A stretch of 32,553 bases of DNA. Source: Sphingomonadales bacterium (lineage in GTDB: Bacteria; Pseudomonadota; Alphaproteobacteria; Sphingomonadales; Sphingomonadaceae). How positions within the stretch are numbered: position 1 is the first letter of the stretch; every line of letters starts with the position of its first letter. The stretch spans positions 1-32,553 of the forward strand of contig SXHP01000164.1 in the NCBI GenBank assembly GCA_005773165.1, given 5' to 3'. The notes beneath the pieces were generated by a model. It searched no databases, was not told the origin of the DNA, and worked only from the letters and a program-made list of their open reading frames with translations. A program made the position numbers and the translations under genes. Positions 28,454-32,553 of the stretch are shown piece by piece.

Positions 28454-29035
28454 TTGCGGATCGTCATCGTCGACGACAGCGGATTGCGGGCGACCGTTCT
28501 GGAGGACGGGCTGCGCGAGGCGGGCTATGAGGACATCCACCTCGTCCCGCCCCGCGGCGCGTTCGTTGCGCGGATCGAGCGGATGGCGCCCGACGTGGTG
28601 CTGATGGACCTTGGGAACCCCAGCCGGGACACGCTGGAAGAGATGCTGACGGTGAGCCGCGCTCTCGCCAAGCCGATCGCGATGTTCGTCGACCAGTCGG
28701 ACGACACGATGATCGGCGCGGCGATCGACGCGGGCGTGTCGGCCTATGTCGTCGACGGGCTGCGCAAGGAGCGGGTCAGGCCTATCATCGACCTGGCGGT
28801 GCGCCGCTTCAATGCCTTCGCGCGGATGCAGACCGAATTGCACGAAGCCCGCACCGAACTCGCCGACCGTAAGACGATCGACCGCGCCAAGGCGATCCTG
28901 ATGTCGACGCGCGGGCTGTCGGAGCCCGACGCCTATGCGCTGCTGCGAAAGGCTGCGATGAACGGGAACAAGAAGATCGTCGACGTCGCCGCCGCGCTGA
29001 TCACCGCGAACGACTTGTTGGGAGGCGGCGCATGA
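28454..29035 (+). CDS. nasT: NasT-like ANTAR-domain response regulator / RNA-binding antiterminator
   Basis: TTG start; receiver-like MRIVIVDDSGLRATVLEDGLREAGY; C-terminal ANTAR: KTIDRAKAILMSTRGLSEPDAYALLRKAAMNGNKKIVDVAAALITANDLL; immediately upstream of nasS. Confidence 0.93.
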   Translation: MRIVIVDDSGLRATVLEDGLREAGYEDIHLVPPRGAFVARIERMAPDVVLMDLGNPSRDTLEEMLTVSRALAKPIAMFVDQSDDTMIGAAIDAGVSAYVVDGLRKERVRPIIDLAVRRFNAFARMQTELHEARTELADRKTIDRAKAILMSTRGLSEPDAYALLRKAAMNGNKKIVDVAAALITANDLLGGGA

Positions 29036-30240
29036 TCCCGGTCTCGATCGCCTTTCTGCAGCTCACCGACTCCGCTCCACTGATCGTCGCGCGCGAGCGG
29101 GGTTTTGCCGAGGCGGAGGGAATCGACCTTTCCCTTGTTCGCACGACGAGCTGGGCGACGCTGCGCGATCGGCTGGTCTACGGCCAGGTGCAGGCGGCGC
29201 AGATGCTGGCCCCGCTCGCGGTCGCGGTGACGCTCGGGCTAAGCCAGCAGCCGGCGCCGCTCGCCGCGCCGTACAAGCTGAACGTCAACGGCAACATGCT
29301 GGTGATGTCGGGCGAGTTCGCTGCGGCGCTTGCGCCCGACCTCCGGCAGCGACTCGATGATCCGCTCGGGACCGCGCACGATTTCGCCGCTGCGATCGGG
29401 CTGTTCCGTCGCAAGCCCGTGATCGGCGTGGTCCACCGCTTCTCGTCACACGCGCTGATGCTCCGCTACTGGCTGGCGAGCGCGGGAATCGACCCCGATC
29501 GCGACGTCGTGCTGCGGGTGATGCCGCCGTCTTTGATGGTCGAGGGCGTACGCAGCGGCGAGACCGACGGGTTCATCGCGGGCGAGCCGTGGGGGAGCGC
29601 GGCAGTAGAGGCCGGGCTCGCCGAGGCGGTGGCGATCGGCGAGCGCATTTGGCGGCGCGGGATCGAGAAGGTGCTGGCGTTCCGCGAGAGGTGGCTGGAG
29701 GACAATGCGGACACCGTCGATCGGCTGCTCCGCGCGACCGCCGCCGCGGCGGCGTGGTGTGACGCGCCCGAGAACCGCATCGCGCTCGCCGCGCTGCTCG
29801 CCCGCGCGGAATATGTCGACCAGCCGGTGGCGGTGATCGAGCGGGCGCTCGGCGGCGCGATCGTGCCGCGTGCGGGCGACGCGCCCCTGCCCTTCCCCGA
29901 CTTCATGCTCTTCGCGCGCGAGGCGACCGAGTTCCCCTGGCGGAGTCAGGCGCTGTGGATCTACTCGCAGCTCGTTCGGTGGCGAATGGTCGAGCCGAGC
30001 GCCGAAGCCGAGGCCGCCGCGGCCGCGGTGTTCCGCCCCGACGTGTACCGGCGGGCGCTGGCCGGCGGGGATACCGCGATGCCCGGCGCCAGCATGAAGG
30101 TGGAAGGTGCGCTCGCCTCGCCGCTTGCGGTGGGCGCGCACGGGGGAGCGATCACGCTGGGCCCGGACAGGTTTTTCGATGGGCGGGTGTTCGATCCGGA
30201 GCGGGTCGGGGAATATGTGGCGGGGTTTGGGTCCAAGTAG
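29032..30240 (+). CDS. nasS: NasS-like nitrate sensor (NrtA/CmpA-type periplasmic-binding fold lacking signal peptide)
   Basis: ATGA overlap with nasT; MIPVSIAFLQLTDSAPLIVARERGFAEAEGIDLSLVRTTSWATLRDRLVYGQVQAAQMLAPLAVAVTLG. Confidence 0.92.
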   Translation: MIPVSIAFLQLTDSAPLIVARERGFAEAEGIDLSLVRTTSWATLRDRLVYGQVQAAQMLAPLAVAVTLGLSQQPAPLAAPYKLNVNGNMLVMSGEFAAALAPDLRQRLDDPLGTAHDFAAAIGLFRRKPVIGVVHRFSSHALMLRYWLASAGIDPDRDVVLRVMPPSLMVEGVRSGETDGFIAGEPWGSAAVEAGLAEAVAIGERIWRRGIEKVLAFRERWLEDNADTVDRLLRATAAAAAWCDAPENRIALAALLARAEYVDQPVAVIERALGGAIVPRAGDAPLPFPDFMLFAREATEFPWRSQALWIYSQLVRWRMVEPSAEAEAAAAAVFRPDVYRRALAGGDTAMPGASMKVEGALASPLAVGAHGGAITLGPDRFFDGRVFDPERVGEYVAGFGSK

Positions 30241-30267
30241 AGTTTTGACCCTTGGTCCAGCTTCCTC

Positions 30268-30376
30268 CGTCACCCCGGACTTGTTCCGGGGTCCAGGGTT
30301 CCGCAAGCTATGCGGATCGAGGCTCGAGCTTCATCGCCTTCCGCACGCTGGACCCCGGAACAAGTCCGGGGTGACG
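30268..30376. repeat. Composite REP-like palindromic element with perfect 29-bp inverted arms
   Basis: Left arm 30268-30296 CGTCACCCCGGACTTGTTCCGGGGTCCAG is the exact reverse complement of 30348-30376. Each arm holds a smaller hairpin (CCCCGGA cttgt TCCGGGG); the inner part contains CCGCA agcta TGCGG. Confidence 0.95.
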
Positions 30377-30453
30377 TAGTATTCGGAAGCAGCGTCGACC
30401 CGTACATTTTCCGCATTGCAACATGGATCGAATCGCGAGATAACTTCACCCGA

Positions 30454-30469
30454 CGCGCAACGAGGCGCG
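30454..30469 (+). promoter_or_regulatory. Putative ANTAR hexaloop hairpin P1 of nitrate-transporter leader
   Basis: CGCGC-AACGAG-GCGCG: 5-bp stem, 6-nt loop with A at position 1 and G at position 4. Confidence 0.65.
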
Positions 30470-30524
30470 CCCGTTTGGATGATGCGCCCCGAGGATGGGG
30501 CCCGGATCGTCTCACCAGAATAAG

Positions 30525-30538
30525 CAGCAGAGCCGCTG
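30525..30538 (+). promoter_or_regulatory. Putative ANTAR hexaloop hairpin P2, overlapping the terminator 5' arm
   Basis: CAGC-AGAGCC-GCTG: 4-bp stem, 6-nt loop with A1 and G4; its 3' part (30533-30538) is also the start of the terminator 5' arm. Confidence 0.65.
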
Positions 30539-30579
30539 ACCGGATGTCGCCCACGCGATTTCCGGCGAGCGGTTTTTTT
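30533..30579 (+). terminator. Intrinsic terminator (attenuator) in 5' leader of the MFS nitrate transporter
   Basis: CCGCTgaCCGGA (30533-30544) pairs with TCCGGcgAGCGG (30561-30572) with a 2-nt internal mismatch, followed by TTTTTTT (30573-30579), 30 nt upstream of the ATG. Confidence 0.8.
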
Positions 30580-30609
30580 CGTGTCCACCTCCCACCGGGA
30601 GACCAGATC

Positions 30610-31851
30610 ATGGCGACAGCATTTCTGGACGGCGCAGCGCCCGTCACACCAGCACCCGACAAGAGCTTCTGGCGCGCCGGGCACAGCCCGACGCTGGTCG
30701 CAGCGTTCCTCTACTTTGACCTCGCATTCATGGTGTGGGTGGTGCTGGGACCGCTCGCGCCCGAGATCAGCAAGACGCTGATGCTGACTCCGGCCGAAAA
30801 GGGGCTGATGGTGGCGACGCCGACCCTTGCGGGCGCGTTGCTACGGGTCGTCGTCGGGCTGCTCGTCGACCGGGTCGGGCCGAAGCGCTCGGGCGCGATC
30901 AGCCAGTTGATCGTCATCGGCGGCTTGTTCTCGGCATGGCTGCTCGGAGTGAACAGCTTTGCGGGCACGCTCGCGCTGGGCGTCATCCTGGGCTTTGCGG
31001 GGGCGAGCTTCGCAATCGCGCTGCCGCTCGCCAGCCGCTGGTATCCGCCCGAGCATCAGGGCAAGGCGATGGGGCTCGCCGGCATGGGCAATTCGGGCAC
31101 GGTGCTCGCCGCGCTGTTCGCGCCGACGCTGGCCAAGGCGTTCGGCTGGAACGCTGTGCTTGGCCTCGCGTGCCTTCCGCTCGGCCTGGTCTTCATCGCG
31201 TACATGATCATGGCGAAGGATGCGCCGAACGCGCCTGCGCCAAAGCGGATCGTCGATTATTTCGCGCCGCTGAAAACAGCGGACGCGTGGTGGCTGATGG
31301 CGTTCTATTCGGTGACGTTCGGCGGCTTCGTCGGGCTCGCCGCGAGCCTGCCGATCTACTTCACCGATCGCTTCGGCCTGACCCCGATCACCGCGGGCTA
31401 TTGCACTGCGGCCTGCGTGTTCGCGGGTTCGCTGATCCGCCCGATGGGCGGCGCGCTGGCCGATGCAATCGGCGGCGTGAAGGCGCTGTCGGCCGTGTTC
31501 GTCGCGGCGGCGGTCGCGCTCGCGTTTGTCGGCTATGCTCCCAGCGTCGAAGCGGCGCTGGCGCTGTTCGTCGGGGCGATGCTGGCGCTGGGTGCGGGCA
31601 ACGGCGCGGTGTTCCAGCTCGTGCCGCAGCGGTTCGCCGCGGAGATCGGGGTGATGACCGGGCTGGTCGGCATGGCGGGAGGGGTCGGCGGCTTCTATCT
31701 CGCCTCCTCGCTCGGCATCGCCAAGCAGGTGACGGGAAGCTTCTCGCCCGGGTTCCTGATCTTCGCCGGACTGTCGCTTGCCGCGCTCGTCGGGCTGACC
31801 GCGGTCAAGACCGGCTGGCGCGCGCGCTGGGGCGGAGCCGCGCGCATCTGA
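30610..31851 (+). CDS. MFS nitrate/nitrite transporter (NarK/NasA type)
   Basis: ATG 30610 (MATAFLDGAAPVTP); FDLAFMVWVVLGPLAPEISKTLMLTPAEKGLMVATPTLAGALLRVVVGLLVDRVGPKRSG; GFAGASFAIALPLASRWYPPEHQGKAMGLAGMGNSGTVLAALFAP. Confidence 0.93.
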   Translation: MATAFLDGAAPVTPAPDKSFWRAGHSPTLVAAFLYFDLAFMVWVVLGPLAPEISKTLMLTPAEKGLMVATPTLAGALLRVVVGLLVDRVGPKRSGAISQLIVIGGLFSAWLLGVNSFAGTLALGVILGFAGASFAIALPLASRWYPPEHQGKAMGLAGMGNSGTVLAALFAPTLAKAFGWNAVLGLACLPLGLVFIAYMIMAKDAPNAPAPKRIVDYFAPLKTADAWWLMAFYSVTFGGFVGLAASLPIYFTDRFGLTPITAGYCTAACVFAGSLIRPMGGALADAIGGVKALSAVFVAAAVALAFVGYAPSVEAALALFVGAMLALGAGNGAVFQLVPQRFAAEIGVMTGLVGMAGGVGGFYLASSLGIAKQVTGSFSPGFLIFAGLSLAALVGLTAVKTGWRARWGGAARI

Positions 31852-31896
31852 CTCCCGCCCTCCCCACACGAGGAGGTACTTGGTAGAGGAGATCCG

Positions 31897-32553
31897 ATGA
31901 AAGCTGTACTCGCAACGGCGGCGGCGGTGGCCGCCGCAGGACCGGCGTGCGCGCAAGGGGTGACGCTCACCCCGCTCGCCGACGTTCGCGTTCGTCACGA
32001 GCATGTCGAGCAGGACGGTTTCCTAAAGAACGCCGATGCGGTCACGGTGCGCCTGAGGACCGGGCTGCAAGCGGCGAGCGGACCGTGGAGCGTCGCGGTC
32101 GAGGCGCAGGGAACGCTGGCCCCTGTCGACCGATACTTCGACGGGCTGAACGGGCTGACGACCCGCCCGCTCATCGCCGACCCGGAGAGTATCGGATTGT
32201 ACCGCGCGCAGGCGCAATACCGGACGGAGGCGCTGGCGGTCACCGCAGGACGGCAGCGGATCGTGCTGGACGACGAGCGCTTTGTCGCAGCTGCGCCGTT
32301 TCGGCAGAACGCGCAGACCTTCGACGCTGTGCGGGCGGAGATCGGCGCTTTGCCGAACTTCAAGCTGGACGTCAGCTATGCGTGGGGCGTGCGGACGATC
32401 TGGGGAATCGACGGGCGAGGCGCGCGGCAGCAGGCCATCGGCGGCGACAATCTGTTCGCCAATCTGTCCTATGCGACCCCGGTCGGCACCCTGGTCGGTT
32501 TCGCTTACCTGGTCGACCAGGACGAAGCGGCGGTTCAGGGGTTCCGTCAGTCG
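31897..32553 (+). CDS. Outer-membrane porin-like protein, alginate-export family, partial at window edge
   Basis: ATG 31897 with AGAGGAG upstream; MKAVLATAAAVAAAGPACAQG leader then VTLTPLADVRVRHEHVEQDGFLKNADAVTVRLRTGLQA...LYRAQAQYRTEALAVTAGRQRIVLDDERFVAAAPFRQNAQTFDAVRAE; open to window end. Confidence 0.8.
   Translation, partial: MKAVLATAAAVAAAGPACAQGVTLTPLADVRVRHEHVEQDGFLKNADAVTVRLRTGLQAASGPWSVAVEAQGTLAPVDRYFDGLNGLTTRPLIADPESIGLYRAQAQYRTEALAVTAGRQRIVLDDERFVAAAPFRQNAQTFDAVRAEIGALPNFKLDVSYAWGVRTIWGIDGRGARQQAIGGDNLFANLSYATPVGTLVGFAYLVDQDEAAVQGFRQS

Noticed and set aside
30268-30376. Possible CRISPR or transposon terminal repeats
   Set aside because: Only two inverted arms with no spacer-repeat series and no transposase ORF inside; fits a REP-type palindrome better.
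30401-30420. Sigma-54 promoter (TTGCA at 30416-30420) for the nitrate operon
   Set aside because: No GG at the required -24 spacing upstream.
30486-30501. GCCCC-GAGGAT-GGGGC hairpin between P1 and P2, also with a six-base loop
   Set aside because: Loop position 1 is G, not A, so it does not fit the ANTAR A1/G4 rule; kept only as part of the linker structure.
1-32553. tRNA, rRNA, prophage, toxin-antitoxin or defence systems
   Set aside because: No cloverleaf, rRNA, integrase, restriction, Cas or toxin-like sequence was recognised by eye; a tool scan could still reveal small RNAs.

Overview
This 32.5 kb window is GC-rich, with gene content and style of a sphingomonad-like alphaproteobacterium (inference; no rRNA or marker gene is present). 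From left to right it holds five blocks. (1) A surface-polysaccharide/lipid block: partial diacylglycerol-kinase-like gene, polysaccharide flippase, and two tandem CDP-glycerol-glycerophosphotransferase-like genes. (2) DUF2141 and DUF885 (metallopeptidase-like) genes and a phosphate block, PiT transporter plus DUF47, the latter in frame with an upstream NUDIX domain. (3) A large hexuronate/oligouronide utilisation locus, about 8.8-26.8 kb: KGSADH-type aldehyde dehydrogenase, esterase, TonB-dependent receptor, secreted cupin, carboxylesterase, kdgK, kduD, kduI, uxaC, LacI-type regulator, uxaA, UxuB/UxaB-type reductase, MhpD/FAH-like protein and ExuT-like MFS. (4) A GH-A-like protein and a low-affinity iron permease. 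(5) A nitrate-assimilation start: nasT (ANTAR), nasS, MFS nitrate transporter and a partial alginate-export-family porin. The two strongest regulatory finds were read directly from the DNA. One is a 5' leader before the nitrate MFS gene with two A1/G4 hexaloop hairpins, the second mutually exclusive with an intrinsic terminator; this is the architecture expected of an ANTAR (NasT) antitermination target. The other is a repeated TGACACCGGTTNCC motif at four promoter-like positions that would tie the hexuronate locus into one LacI-type regulon. Other points are an in-frame NUDIX-DUF47 fusion with an internal start, a perfect 29-bp inverted repeat (REP-like) after nasS, and several tightly overlapping gene pairs.
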